DNA from: Sinorhizobium sojae CCBAU 05684
Lineage (GTDB): Bacteria; Pseudomonadota; Alphaproteobacteria; Rhizobiales; Rhizobiaceae
Direction of reading: 5' to 3'
Assembly: GCF_002288525.1 (NCBI RefSeq)
Contig: NZ_CP023068.1
Location: 248,001 to 312,000 of the forward strand
Length of the DNA stretch: 64,000 nt
In this document: positions 56,054 through 64,000 of the stretch, one piece after another
How positions within the stretch are numbered: position 1 is the first letter of the stretch
Layout of the letters: each line of letters begins with the position of its first letter
Position numbers and translations under genes: made by a program
The notes under the pieces: generated by a model
Told to the model about the DNA's origin: nothing
Databases searched by the model: none
The model's input: only the letters and a program-made list of their open reading frames with translations

Positions 56054-56459
56054 GGCTTCCGGAAATGGCCCAGAACTACCTGAGCGCGGTCTGGGAACGG
56101 CGGCTCTTGGGCCTGCACCGGAAGTCCCGGTCGACATCAACGAGTGGCAGCAATGGGTCGGAACAGGTAATCCGCATCGGACACCAAGCGTCAGATTTTT
56201 ACCATTAGCCTCGGGAGGGGGTGCATTTCCATCGCCAGCACCAATAAGGCAAACGCTGATAAGAGCACTCTAAATTGTGCAGACAATGTGATAAATTGGC
56301 GTGGAGCAACGTCGGCTTGAGGAGAAGCCCGTGGTCTACCGGCCCGTGACAGGGGCCGGTTCTCTCACGTACGTTGCCTCAGCGTCTCCGCCAGGCCGGA
56401 TCGCGCGGGATCACGATGTGAAGTGATCCTGCGAAGGTGCTCGGATTGGGAGGTACATC
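56054..56459. other. Intergenic region after the aldolase remnant, with a leader hairpin
   Basis: The first 110 bases look like a further unplaced coding fragment (frames reading LPEMAQNYLSAVWER and PEVPVDINEWQQWVGTGNP) that I cannot name. ACCGGCCC at 56338-56345 pairs with GGGCCGGT at 56353-56360, a hairpin about 100 bases before the next binding-protein gene. The rest is AT-richer and probably holds that operon's promoter. Confidence 0.45.
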
Positions 56460-57719
56460 ATGCTGCGAAAAATGTGTCTTGCGCTGGCGGTCGCCACATC
56501 GGCGCTGGCGGTCAACGCATCGGCCTGGGCCGACATCACGATCCTCGTGCCTTCGGGCAGTGAAGGCGACGGGTTGAGGGCCGCGGCAGCCGACTATGCA
56601 AAATTGAAGAATACGAGAGTCGAGATCGTCCAAGCACCCTATGCGAACGTCTTCGAACAGGGCGCCAACGCCGGGGCGACGCGGTCCGGAGTGTTCGACA
56701 TCATTCTGATGGACGATCCGTGGATTCCGTTCTTTGCTGAGAATGGGCATCTCGAGGATCTGACGAGCTATTTCAAAAATGCCGGCGTCGAAGGGCCGGA
56801 CGACGATTTCCTGTCGAAGTCGCTGGCGATCTGCCGCAACCCTTATAATGAGGGCCCTTATGTCTGCCTGCCCTATGTCGGCAACGCGCAGATGTTCTTC
56901 TATGACGCCGCCAAGTTCAAGGAGGTCGGAGTCGAGTCACCTGAAACCTGGGATGACGTGCTGAAGGCGGCCGCGGCCCTGACCGAACAGGGAGACGGGC
57001 GGTACTACGGCTATGTCTTCCGAGGCGGCCAAGGCAACCCCGTCGTTGCCGATTTCATGCCGATCTTCTGGTCCTATGGCGCGAAGATGTTCAACGACGA
57101 TCGCACGAAGGTGACGATCGATACGCCCGAAGGCGCCGAGGGCATGAAGATGTTCATGTCGCTGCGCGACGTCTCTCCGAAGGGCGTCGAAAGCTACAAT
57201 GCCAACGAAGTCGGCACGGCGATGGCCGCCGGAACCGCGGCATCTTCGATCAACTGGCCGAACTGGGTCGCGACCTTCGAGGATCCGAGCCAGTCGAGAA
57301 TGGTGGGCAAGATTTCCTATGGCCCCATACCGGACGGCACGGAGCCCGGCAGTTCCGAAATCGGCCATTGGACGATGGGCATCATGTCGGCTGCCAAAAA
57401 CAAGCAGGAGGCCTTCGACTTCATGTTGTGGGCGACTTCGCCCGAGCAGATCAAGATTTCGGCCGAGCGCGGCAATCCTCCGGTCAGGCGGTCGGTCTTC
57501 ACCGATCCGGAGCTAACCCAGCAGGAGAGGTTCCGCCATTATCCGGTGCTGATGGAGGCGATCGAGGCCTCGACGCCACGGCCGCGCCATCCGAAGTGGC
57601 CCGAGATCGAGAATGCCTTCGGAATCGAGCTCTCCAAGGCCGTCGCAGGCACCATCGCCCCGGAAGAGGCGCTGAAGAACTCACAGGCCGCGGTCGAACA
57701 GATCACTGGTCTCAACTAG
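56460..57719 (+). CDS. ABC transporter substrate-binding protein, family 1 (CUT1)
   Basis: 419 residues with a signal peptide ending in ASAWADIT near 24. Family 1 (UgpB/MalE-like) binding protein: DIILMDDPWIPFFAENGHLE near 80, EVGVESPETWDDVLKAAAAL near 155 and GHWTMGIMSAAKNKQEAFDF near 305. It captures a carbohydrate or polyol for the two permeases that follow. GGGAGG lies 6 bases before the ATG. It leads a four-gene transporter operon. SmoE-like polyol binding is possible; sequence alone does not show the ligand. Confidence 0.92.
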   Translation: MLRKMCLALAVATSALAVNASAWADITILVPSGSEGDGLRAAAADYAKLKNTRVEIVQAPYANVFEQGANAGATRSGVFDIILMDDPWIPFFAENGHLEDLTSYFKNAGVEGPDDDFLSKSLAICRNPYNEGPYVCLPYVGNAQMFFYDAAKFKEVGVESPETWDDVLKAAAALTEQGDGRYYGYVFRGGQGNPVVADFMPIFWSYGAKMFNDDRTKVTIDTPEGAEGMKMFMSLRDVSPKGVESYNANEVGTAMAAGTAASSINWPNWVATFEDPSQSRMVGKISYGPIPDGTEPGSSEIGHWTMGIMSAAKNKQEAFDFMLWATSPEQIKISAERGNPPVRRSVFTDPELTQQERFRHYPVLMEAIEASTPRPRHPKWPEIENAFGIELSKAVAGTIAPEEALKNSQAAVEQITGLN

Positions 57720-57824
57720 GCGGCGCCCGATGTCGGACGAGGCCCCAGGCCGCGTTTGCCACGGCCGCGCTGGAGGTTCCCCGCGCGGTCGTCGCTCTCC
57801 GGCTATGGGCCCGCCGGAGGATCA

Positions 57825-58742
57825 ATGCCGATGAAAGGCAAATCTGCCGCCTCGCTCGCAATCGGAGGTGGGCTCGAGCGTTGGGCGGAACGCCGCCTGC
57901 GCTACCTAATGCTGGCGCCGGCGGTCCTCATCCTTCTTGCGCTGACGATCTTTCCAAGCCTCTACATGTTCTATGCGGCTGTCCACCGGATCAGTCCAAA
58001 TCCCGATCTGCCCTGGCAGTTCGTCGGCGCAGCCAATTTTGCCCGTCTTTTTTCCGACGGCCAGTTCCAGGCGGCTCTACGCAATACCGCAATCTTCACG
58101 GTCGTGGCGGTCTCGGTCGAGTTCCTGCTCGGTCTCGGCCTGGCGCTGCTCCTTGACAAATATATCCGGCGGATGACCTTCCTGAAGACGGTGCTGATGA
58201 TCCCGATGATGCTCCCGCCGATCGCCGTGGCGATTACCTGGAAGCTCATCTATGAGCCGCAATTCGGCGTGCTGAACGAGATCATGTACCGCCTCGGCCT
58301 TCCGCCCCAGGCCTGGGCAGGCGATGTCGACCTGGCGATGTTCTCGATTATCGTCGCCGATGTCTGGCAGTGGACCCCCTTTATCTTCCTTCTGATGCTG
58401 GCAGGGCTCGCGAGCCTGCCAGTGGAACCGTACGAGGCGGCCGAGCTCGACGGCGCCTCGTCCTGGCGGCAGTTCTGGGACCTTACCATTCCTTTCCTGA
58501 AGCCGGTTATTGCCATTGCGCTGCTCCTGCGCGTCATGGATGCGCTGCGGCTGTTCGACCTGGTCTTCATCCTGACGGGAGGCGGTCCGGCGGACCGAAC
58601 CAAGGTGCTGAGTCTCTACATCTATCAGGTCGCCTACCGTTTCGCCGATCCCGGCTATGCGGCGGCGATATCGCTCTTCGTGCTGTTCGTGACGATCGTC
58701 CTCAGCACCTGGTTCATGAAACGCATGCGACTGGTGGAGTGA
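57825..58742 (+). CDS. ABC transporter permease (MalF/UgpA type)
   Basis: 305 residues with six helices. The inner-membrane permease motif EAAELDGASSWRQFWDLTIP near 205 contains the EAA loop that docks on the ATPase. RRLRYLMLAPAVLILLALTI marks the first helix. It pairs with the next gene's product. ATG at 57825 has CGGAGG 4 bases upstream and ATG at 57831 has it 10 bases upstream; either could be used. It ends one base before the second permease. Confidence 0.9.
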   Translation: MPMKGKSAASLAIGGGLERWAERRLRYLMLAPAVLILLALTIFPSLYMFYAAVHRISPNPDLPWQFVGAANFARLFSDGQFQAALRNTAIFTVVAVSVEFLLGLGLALLLDKYIRRMTFLKTVLMIPMMLPPIAVAITWKLIYEPQFGVLNEIMYRLGLPPQAWAGDVDLAMFSIIVADVWQWTPFIFLLMLAGLASLPVEPYEAAELDGASSWRQFWDLTIPFLKPVIAIALLLRVMDALRLFDLVFILTGGGPADRTKVLSLYIYQVAYRFADPGYAAAISLFVLFVTIVLSTWFMKRMRLVE

Positions 58743-58743
58743 G

Positions 58744-59607
58744 ATGGCGATGAGGTTCAAAACGCGCAGCCGCAGCCGTGAGACGCTACTTCGCCTTGCC
58801 GCCTACGGGACGATTCTCATTGCCCTGGTCCTGACGCTTTTTCCCGTCTATTGGATCGCCGCGAACTCGTTCAAATTCGATATCGACATCTTCGCCGTGC
58901 CGCCTGAATGGGTGCCGCGCAATCCGACGCTCAAGCATTACGAACAGGCCTTCATCGAGCGCCCATTCCTGCGCTATGCGCTGAACAGCTTCCTCGTCGC
59001 GGTGGGCACGACCGTAATATCCGTGACCTTCGGCACCATGGCGGGCTACGCACTCGCACGGTTCACCTATCCCTGGCAATGGCGCAAGCATGTTTCCTTC
59101 TGGATCCTGTCGACGCGCATGATGCCGCCAATCGTCAGCATCATTCCGCTTTATCTCTTCTTCAACTATTTCGACCTGCTCAACACCAAGGCGGCGCTGA
59201 TCATCGCCTATACGGCCTTCAACCTGCCCTTTGCGACCTGGATGATGAAGAGTTATTTCCAGGACCTTCCGGTAGAACTCGAAGAGGCGGCGATCGTCGA
59301 TGGCGACACGCGCTGGGGCGCGTTCCTGCACGTGGCCCTGCCGCTCGCGCGGCCCGGCCTCGCGGCGACCGCCATCTTCTGCCTGATCATCTCCTGGAAC
59401 GAATTCCTGTTGGCACTGATCATCACGCTCACCGAGCAATCGCAGACGTTGCCGATCGGCATTGCCGGACGTGTGACGCAATACACGACCTATTGGGGCG
59501 AGATCAGCGCTGCCGGTTTCATGGCCTGCGTGCCGATCGTCATTTTCGCCTTCATCGTGCAGAAGCACCTCGTCCGGGGCCTTTCCCTCGGCGCCCTCAA
59601 GGGTTGA
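58744..59607 (+). CDS. ABC transporter permease (MalG/UgpE type)
   Basis: 287 residues with six helices. EEAAIVDGDTRWGAFLHVAL near 180 is the EAA loop. LTLFPVYWIAANSFK near 25 and RMMPPIVSIIPLYLFFNYFD near 120 are usual for the second permease of CUT1 importers. It starts one base after the first permease stop. Another possible start lies at 58750 (second ATG). Confidence 0.92.
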   Translation: MAMRFKTRSRSRETLLRLAAYGTILIALVLTLFPVYWIAANSFKFDIDIFAVPPEWVPRNPTLKHYEQAFIERPFLRYALNSFLVAVGTTVISVTFGTMAGYALARFTYPWQWRKHVSFWILSTRMMPPIVSIIPLYLFFNYFDLLNTKAALIIAYTAFNLPFATWMMKSYFQDLPVELEEAAIVDGDTRWGAFLHVALPLARPGLAATAIFCLIISWNEFLLALIITLTEQSQTLPIGIAGRVTQYTTYWGEISAAGFMACVPIVIFAFIVQKHLVRGLSLGALKG

Positions 59608-59612
59608 GACAC

Positions 59613-60674
59613 ATGGCTTCCGTCAGGTTCGAGAACGTGACCAAAAAGTTCGGCGACTTCGTCGCCGTCGCCAATTTCAACCTCGAGATAAAAGACAAGG
59701 AATTTCTCGTGCTGCTCGGGCCGTCCGGCTGCGGCAAGACGACGACGATGCGGATGGTGGCTGGCCTCGAAGAGCCGACATCCGGCGACATCTACATCGA
59801 CGCCGACCGCATCAACGACGTGCTGCCGAAGTACCGCGACGTCGCAATGGTCTTCCAGTCCTACGCGCTCTACCCACACCTGACGGTCGAGGACAATATC
59901 GGCTATCCGTTGAAGATCCGCAAAGTGCCGCCGGACGAATACAAGCGCCGCATTGTCGAAGTGGCGCGCCGCGTCGAGCTCGACACCATGCTCAAACGCC
60001 TGCCCAAAGAACTCTCGGGCGGCCAGCGCCAACGCGTAGCGCTTGCCCGCGCCATAGTGCGCACGCCGCGCGTCTTTCTGATGGACGAGCCGCTCTCCAA
60101 TCTTGACGCGAAGCTGCGCACCCAGATGCGCGCGGAACTGAAGCACCTGCAGCACGAACTGCAGGTAACGACGATCTACGTCACGCACGATCAGATCGAG
60201 GCAATGACGCTTGCCCACCGCGTCGCGGTCATGAACAGAGGCGTCATCGAACAGCTTGGGACGCCGAGGGAGATCTATAGCGATCCGCGCACGCTGTTCG
60301 TCGCCGGCTTCATCGGGTCGCCGGCGATGAACCTCGTTTCCGGGGAGGTGAGGGGTGGCGTCTTCGCACGCGCAGGCTTGAGGGTTGGGGGGGCCGGCCG
60401 CTTTGATGTCCGGCGCGCGGTGTTGGGCGCGCGTCCCGAAGACATCCAGGTGACGAGCGCCGAGGACCCGGACGTCAACCTGGTCGCGCCGATCTATTCG
60501 GTGGAACTCACCGGCGAGAATACGCTTGTCAGCCTGCAACTCGGCGGCGAGCTCATCACCCTGCGCGCCGATAAGAATTTCGCCGGCCAGATCGACCAGC
60601 CCGTGGGCGTCAAAATTGCCACGGACCGTATGTTCCTGTTCGACGCGGAGACGGAGCGGCGTGTGTATTTCTAG
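59613..60674 (+). CDS. ABC transporter ATP-binding protein (MalK/UgpC type)
   Basis: 353 residues. Walker A GPSGCGKTTT near 38, signature LSGGQRQRVALARAIVRTPR near 134, Walker B VFLMDEPLSNLD near 155, H-loop YVTHDQIEAM near 190, then a C-terminal TOBE regulatory domain with GARPEDIQVTS near 270. It energises the two permeases upstream. ATG at 59613 follows the permease stop by 5 bases. Last transporter gene; the SUMF1-type gene follows 28 bases later. Confidence 0.93.
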   Translation: MASVRFENVTKKFGDFVAVANFNLEIKDKEFLVLLGPSGCGKTTTMRMVAGLEEPTSGDIYIDADRINDVLPKYRDVAMVFQSYALYPHLTVEDNIGYPLKIRKVPPDEYKRRIVEVARRVELDTMLKRLPKELSGGQRQRVALARAIVRTPRVFLMDEPLSNLDAKLRTQMRAELKHLQHELQVTTIYVTHDQIEAMTLAHRVAVMNRGVIEQLGTPREIYSDPRTLFVAGFIGSPAMNLVSGEVRGGVFARAGLRVGGAGRFDVRRAVLGARPEDIQVTSAEDPDVNLVAPIYSVELTGENTLVSLQLGGELITLRADKNFAGQIDQPVGVKIATDRMFLFDAETERRVYF

Positions 60675-60702
60675 GCCGATTGCGGACAGGCAGGGCAGAG
60701 GG

Positions 60703-61512
60703 GTGTATCGCCGTGCACGCCGCGGCACTTGGCGCTACTTGGATGGATGCCGGGACAAGGGCAGGCCGGCGGTAGTCGCTCTCCTCATGGTGTCCAGTGC
60801 GCTCGCCGGTGATCTCGATCCAATCGCCGGAAATCCGCTCATCGAGATTCCGGCCGGTCGCTTCGTCTTCGGCCGTGATGACGGTCCGGAGAACGAGCGT
60901 CCCCGCCGCATCCTCGAGGGTCGGGGTTTCGCCATCAATCGCACTGAGATCACCAATCGGCAATATGAGCGCTTCGTTGCGGCGACCGGACATCGTCCTG
61001 CCTTCTACGCCGACCATCCGCTGCTTGGTCTCGCCGACCGGCCGGTCGTCGGCGTCAGTTGGGGCGACGCCGACGCCTTTTGCCGGCACCACGGCCTGGC
61101 GCTGCCTTCCGAGCAGCAATACGAGCGCGCCGCGCGCGGAACGGCGGGGAGGTCCTTTCCCTGGGGCGAGACACCGCCTGACGAGATGCGCGCGAATGCC
61201 GGCAGTGAAGTCTGTTGTGCGGGCGACGATCGCGACGGCTACCTGATGACCGCGCCGTCGGAGGCATTAGCCGCTGGCGCCAGCGAGGAGGGCGTACTCA
61301 ACCTCATCGGCAATGTCTGGGAATGGACGGGCGACATCTACCGGCCTTATGAAGGGACATCCGTTGTTGGCGGCGGGCGCTATCGCGTGCTTCGCGGCGG
61401 CGCCTGGAACAGCGATGCAGAACACCTCACGACCACGTATCGTCTCGCTTACGATCCCGACTTCCGTTTCGCAGCCAATGGCGGTTTCCGATGCGTGCGT
61501 TCGTTGCCCTGA
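60703..61512 (+). CDS. Exported SUMF1/formylglycine-generating-enzyme-fold protein lacking the catalytic Cys
   Basis: 269 residues if it starts at GTG 60703. RPAVVALLMVSSALAGD forms a signal peptide, so the protein is probably exported; the exact start (GTG 60703, TTG about 60736 or ATG 60787) is uncertain. The FGE-sulfatase domain shows FVFGRDDGPENERPRR, FAINRTEITNRQYERFV, LPSEQQYERAARG, GNVWEWTGD and a terminal GGFRCVRSL. The active-site Cys pair of true formylglycine-generating enzymes (CxxxxC before YRxAxR) is replaced by AEHLTTTYRLAYD. So it is unlikely to activate sulfatases by the known route. It overlaps the next gene. Confidence 0.75.
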   Translation: MYRRARRGTWRYLDGCRDKGRPAVVALLMVSSALAGDLDPIAGNPLIEIPAGRFVFGRDDGPENERPRRILEGRGFAINRTEITNRQYERFVAATGHRPAFYADHPLLGLADRPVVGVSWGDADAFCRHHGLALPSEQQYERAARGTAGRSFPWGETPPDEMRANAGSEVCCAGDDRDGYLMTAPSEALAAGASEEGVLNLIGNVWEWTGDIYRPYEGTSVVGGGRYRVLRGGAWNSDAEHLTTTYRLAYDPDFRFAANGGFRCVRSLP

Positions 61513-62486
61513 TCGCCGCCGCCTGGCTGTTGTTTCCGGCGGCCTCGATTGCCGGGCCATCGGCCGCGGCCGGCCATCGGCTTGAGACAGTTCACGTGCC
61601 GGGCGCGGCGTTTGGCGGCCTTGCCCGCGATGGCGACGCGCTGCTCGTGACCGATCTGGCGAGCGGCCGCCTGCTTCGTCGCGGCGCGGAAGGCGGCTTC
61701 GTCGCCTTCGGTCCGGTATTGCCGCACGGACTGGACGTGATCGGCGATCCGACCGGACCCTATCGTGTCCTGCGCCATAGCGACGGGTTCGTGGTGGCCC
61801 AGGGGTGGACGCCGGTCAAATCCGGCGAAAGCCCCTTGGATCATAGCCTGATATTTCTCGACGCCGCGGGAAGGACGCGGGTCATCAGCAATGAATTCTG
61901 GAATCCATTCGATCTCGTCACGACGGAGAGTGGCTTCTATGTGGTCGATGCGGCCCGCAACAGTGTCGAGCATGTCGCGCTCGACGGCGCGAAAAGAGGA
62001 GTCGCCACCTTTCGCCGATTGGCTCAAGGGCCAAGCGCAATGCAGAGCCTTTCGCCGACGGAGTTCCGGGCGAACGGCGAGTACGAGGTCGATGCCGTGC
62101 CGACCGGCATCGCCCTTCGCAAGGGGCGCCTCTATGTCGCGCTCTTCGGCGGCTTCCCGTTCCTGCCGGGCGCCGGACGAGTCGTCTCATTGCCGATATC
62201 GGGCGGCGATCCGGAACTGCGGCTCGAGGCCGACGACCTTAATGCCCCGGTAGCGATTGCCTTCGACGGGGCCGGGGCCATGCTGGTGCTTGAACACGGA
62301 GGCTACGATCAGAAAGAGGGCTTCCGGCAGGAAAGCGGCCGGTTGCTGAAGCTCGACCCGAAGACGGGCGAAAGAAACGTCGTCGTCCAAGGGCTGACGC
62401 GGCCGGTCTCCGTCCTTCTGTGGGATGCGGGCGAGATCGTGATTTCCGATCTCTCCGGCAATCTTCATTTCTTGCGGCGCGAATAG
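61491..62486 (+). CDS. Exported beta-propeller protein of the ScyD/ScyE family
   Basis: 331 residues. Signal peptide MRAFVALIAAAWLLFPAA, cleavage near SIAGP. Repeated propeller strands (DALLVTDLASGRLLRRG, LPHGLDVIGDPTGPYRVLRH, NPFDLVTTESGFYVVDAARN, VPTGIALRKGRLYVALFGGF) match the ScyD/ScyE family, first named in scytonemin loci, where the role is unclear. It overlaps the SUMF1-type gene by 22 bases, so both are translated together and probably act in the periplasm, perhaps on the substrate of the adjoining importer. Confidence 0.8.
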   Translation: MRAFVALIAAAWLLFPAASIAGPSAAAGHRLETVHVPGAAFGGLARDGDALLVTDLASGRLLRRGAEGGFVAFGPVLPHGLDVIGDPTGPYRVLRHSDGFVVAQGWTPVKSGESPLDHSLIFLDAAGRTRVISNEFWNPFDLVTTESGFYVVDAARNSVEHVALDGAKRGVATFRRLAQGPSAMQSLSPTEFRANGEYEVDAVPTGIALRKGRLYVALFGGFPFLPGAGRVVSLPISGGDPELRLEADDLNAPVAIAFDGAGAMLVLEHGGYDQKEGFRQESGRLLKLDPKTGERNVVVQGLTRPVSVLLWDAGEIVISDLSGNLHFLRRE

Positions 62487-62556
62487 GAGTCGCTCGCCTA
62501 CTGCATGTCTTTCTTAACTCGACCTCGACTTTAGGACAAAGACAGGCAGCGATTTT

Positions 62557-62606
62557 AAAGTGCTACAGCGACCTTTGCGCGTCTGAAAATACGCGCGACG
62601 CTGTAG
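62557..62606 (+). repeat. Palindromic intergenic repeat, copy 2 (CTACAGCG family)
   Basis: AAAGTGCTACAGCGACCTTT opens the element. CTACAGCG at 62563-62570 pairs with CGCTGTAG at 62599-62606, and GCGCGT at 62577-62582 pairs with ACGCGC at 62591-62596, making a two-part stem. It is nearly the same as 1623-1671, 61 kb away. It lies 64 bases before the HAD phosphatase start. Confidence 0.8.
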
Positions 62607-62670
62607 TCTTATCCGCGGAGCGCGCCATATCTGTAGCGGCACCATAGAGTCGGAAAACGGGAGAAGCTGT

Positions 62671-63345
62671 ATGCGTATTGAACCGGTGTTCCTGTTCGAT
62701 CTGGACGGCACGCTCGTCGACAGCGTCTATCAACACGTACTCGCCTGGAAAGAGGCGCTCGACGACGAAGGCATCGATCTCTCTGTCTGGCGAATCCATC
62801 GCAAGATCGGCATGAGCGGCGGCCTCTTTACCGATCAGCTGCTGCGCGAAACGAACATGGAGTTCAGCGAGGAACGCGTGGCGCGGCTGCGCCAGCGCCA
62901 TGCCGAGGCTTACAAGCGGCAGGCGGATCGCATCAGGCCGCTACCCGGCGCGCGCGAACTCCTTGCCTGGCTTACCGACGCGAAAATTTCCTGGGCAATT
63001 GCGACCAGCGGCCGCCTGGAGACCGCCGCCGTCAATCTCGTGGCCCTTGGCGTCGACCCGGCCGCGGTCCCGGTGGTTACGCGAGACCTCGTCAAATATG
63101 CCAAGCCGGATCCGGATCTGTTTCTCGCCGCTGCCGAGCAACTCGGCGCCCCGATCGAAACGGCTGTGGTCGTCGGCGACAGCATTTGGGACATGCTCGC
63201 AGCAGTGCGCTGCCGGGCGCTGGGTGTGGGGCTGTTAAGTGGCGGCTACGGTCGTGACGAACTCAGGGACGCCGGCGCCTACCGCATCTTTGAAGACCCC
63301 GCCGACATGCTCGTCCACATCGATGAACTCGGCGGGCGTCGCTGA
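62671..63345 (+). CDS. HAD-superfamily phosphatase (phosphoglycolate phosphatase-like)
   Basis: 224 residues. Motif I FLFDLDGTLVDSVYQ with nucleophile and acid Asp at 9 and 11, motif II IATSGR near 111, motif III Lys in YAKPDPDLF near 147 and motif IV GDSIWDM near 169. The helical cap between motifs I and II places it with beta-phosphoglucomutase/Gph-type enzymes. It dephosphorylates a small sugar phosphate or similar. A palindromic repeat precedes it, separating it from the propeller gene. Confidence 0.88.
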   Translation: MRIEPVFLFDLDGTLVDSVYQHVLAWKEALDDEGIDLSVWRIHRKIGMSGGLFTDQLLRETNMEFSEERVARLRQRHAEAYKRQADRIRPLPGARELLAWLTDAKISWAIATSGRLETAAVNLVALGVDPAAVPVVTRDLVKYAKPDPDLFLAAAEQLGAPIETAVVVGDSIWDMLAAVRCRALGVGLLSGGYGRDELRDAGAYRIFEDPADMLVHIDELGGRR

Positions 63346-63381
63346 CCGCGGCAGGTGTTCACAGGCGGCAGCTACCGCCAC

Positions 63382-63570
63382 TCAGTGCCTGGTGTTTTCT
63401 TCCTGGAGCGCGTCTTCGTGGTACCAGCAGCCGTCGACGGCCACGCATACCTCCGACGAGGCGACGTCCATTCTTTCCTTTGCTTCCAGCCGACGCTCGT
63501 CGGCCTTCCGGGGGATTCTTTTCGGAAACTGCAGGATCGTCGCGGACTTGCCGTGTAAACTCGTGGCCAT
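63382..63570 (-). CDS. DUF2735 small protein
   Basis: 62 residues. MATSLHGKSATILQFPKR at the start, a charged middle with RRLEAKERMD and a terminal DGCWYHEDALQEE fit DUF2735, a small protein family frequent in Rhizobiales with unknown role. GGGAG lies 9 bases before ATG at 63570. It is convergent with the HAD gene, 36 bases away. Short length makes the call less sure, but the two conserved ends agree. Confidence 0.75.
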   Translation of the reverse strand: MATSLHGKSATILQFPKRIPRKADERRLEAKERMDVASSEVCVAVDGCWYHEDALQEENTRH

Positions 63571-64000
63571 GCTCTGGTCTCCCGTGAGTCCTATCGAAAG
63601 ATAGTATGTCGCGCCAGAAATTGCACATGATTTGCGCGAAATGCCGAAAAAATATTCAATCTGGTGCCGGAATCGTTAGCACTCCTGATTGTTCGCCGTT
63701 CTGGGGTGGTTCGCGGTGCGCTTTTTTAAGCAGTCGTTTTGTTCGATGCATCCAGGGGGCATAGCTTGCCGCTTTGGGCGACTGGCGTGTCATGCGTCAG
63801 AAAAATCAACACCGTGGCGAGAAGCTGCGGCCCGGCACCGGACGAATGCCGGCGCTCATGGGCCGCGTCGACCGCCCGGCAGACAGCCCTGATTCCGGTT
63901 TGAATCCGGTTGTTGCCGAAAAAAGAGTCTAGTCGGCCGTCGAACTGGCACGCTTGATGCTTTGAGAGGATTGATCCCTGGTGGTCGAGCCGCGCGTGCC
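63571..64000. other. Right-edge region without a supported gene
   Basis: 430 bases. A small stem CTATC-GAAA-GATAG lies near 63588-63605, in the leader region of the DUF2735 gene. A rightward frame at 63689-63892 is Arg- and Pro-rich with no domain and was not called. The final 60 bases could lead into a gene beyond the window. Confidence 0.4.

Noticed and set aside
63689-63892. 67-codon rightward frame near the right edge
   Set aside because: Arg- and Pro-rich, no start signal, no family; judged to be chance.

Overview
The window reads as part of a large replicon of a Sinorhizobium/Ensifer-type alphaproteobacterium, most likely a pSymB-like chromid. This is judged from the high-GC codon use, three kinds of rhizobial intergenic palindrome, a PhnF/PhnGHIJKL carbon-phosphorus lyase operon, a pccB/pccA/methylmalonyl-CoA mutase cluster and many sugar ABC importers. 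No search was run, so the placement is by recognition only. No rRNA, tRNA, CRISPR array or insertion sequence was seen.

Layout. 1-7.1 kb: the end of a LysR regulator, a DoxX membrane protein and a polysaccharide locus (pyruvyl transferase facing an operon of two glycosyltransferases and a Wzx-type flippase). 7.6-10.4 kb: gamma-glutamyltransferase and a PcaD-like hydrolase. 10.5-16.7 kb: a two-gene operon joining a giant FecR-TPR-beta-barrel protein to a CHASE2 class III nucleotide cyclase, with a divergent small membrane protein that resembles the Pycsar effector family (DUF5706). This is the best candidate for an undescribed system. 16.7-22.8 kb: the phn operon, with a hexapeptide acetyltransferase at its end and divergent phnF. 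The gap between phnG and phnF carries a palindromic operator and a PHO-box-like site. 22.8-26.7 kb: a DUF1905 protein, a methanethiol-oxidase-like selenium-binding protein, a membrane protein, a glutathione S-transferase and a VOC protein.

26.9-38.7 kb: propionyl-CoA and valine catabolism. PccB, a small membrane protein, PccA and methylmalonyl-CoA mutase run leftward. A PccR/ScfR-type regulator, an acyl-CoA dehydrogenase, a 3-hydroxyisobutyryl-CoA hydrolase and MmsB run rightward. Valine breakdown yields propionyl-CoA, which the leftward genes convert to succinyl-CoA, so the two arms form one pathway around one regulator. An SDR enzyme and an exported alpha carbonic anhydrase follow.

40-44.2 kb: a sugar importer whose two permease halves are fused into one chain. 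44.3-56.1 kb: a LacI-controlled polyol or cyclitol locus (binding protein, permease, ATPase, three xylose-isomerase-like TIM-barrel enzymes, a Gfo/Idh/MocA dehydrogenase, an IolC-like kinase, a tautomerase). It shows decay: a broken chemoreceptor, a one-base frameshift in the third isomerase, a kinase with a replaced C-terminus and an internally deleted fructose-bisphosphate aldolase. 56.4-63.6 kb: a second importer of the UgpABCE/Smo type, followed by an exported SUMF1-fold protein, an exported beta-propeller protein, a HAD phosphatase and a DUF2735 small protein. The last 430 bases hold no gene I can support.
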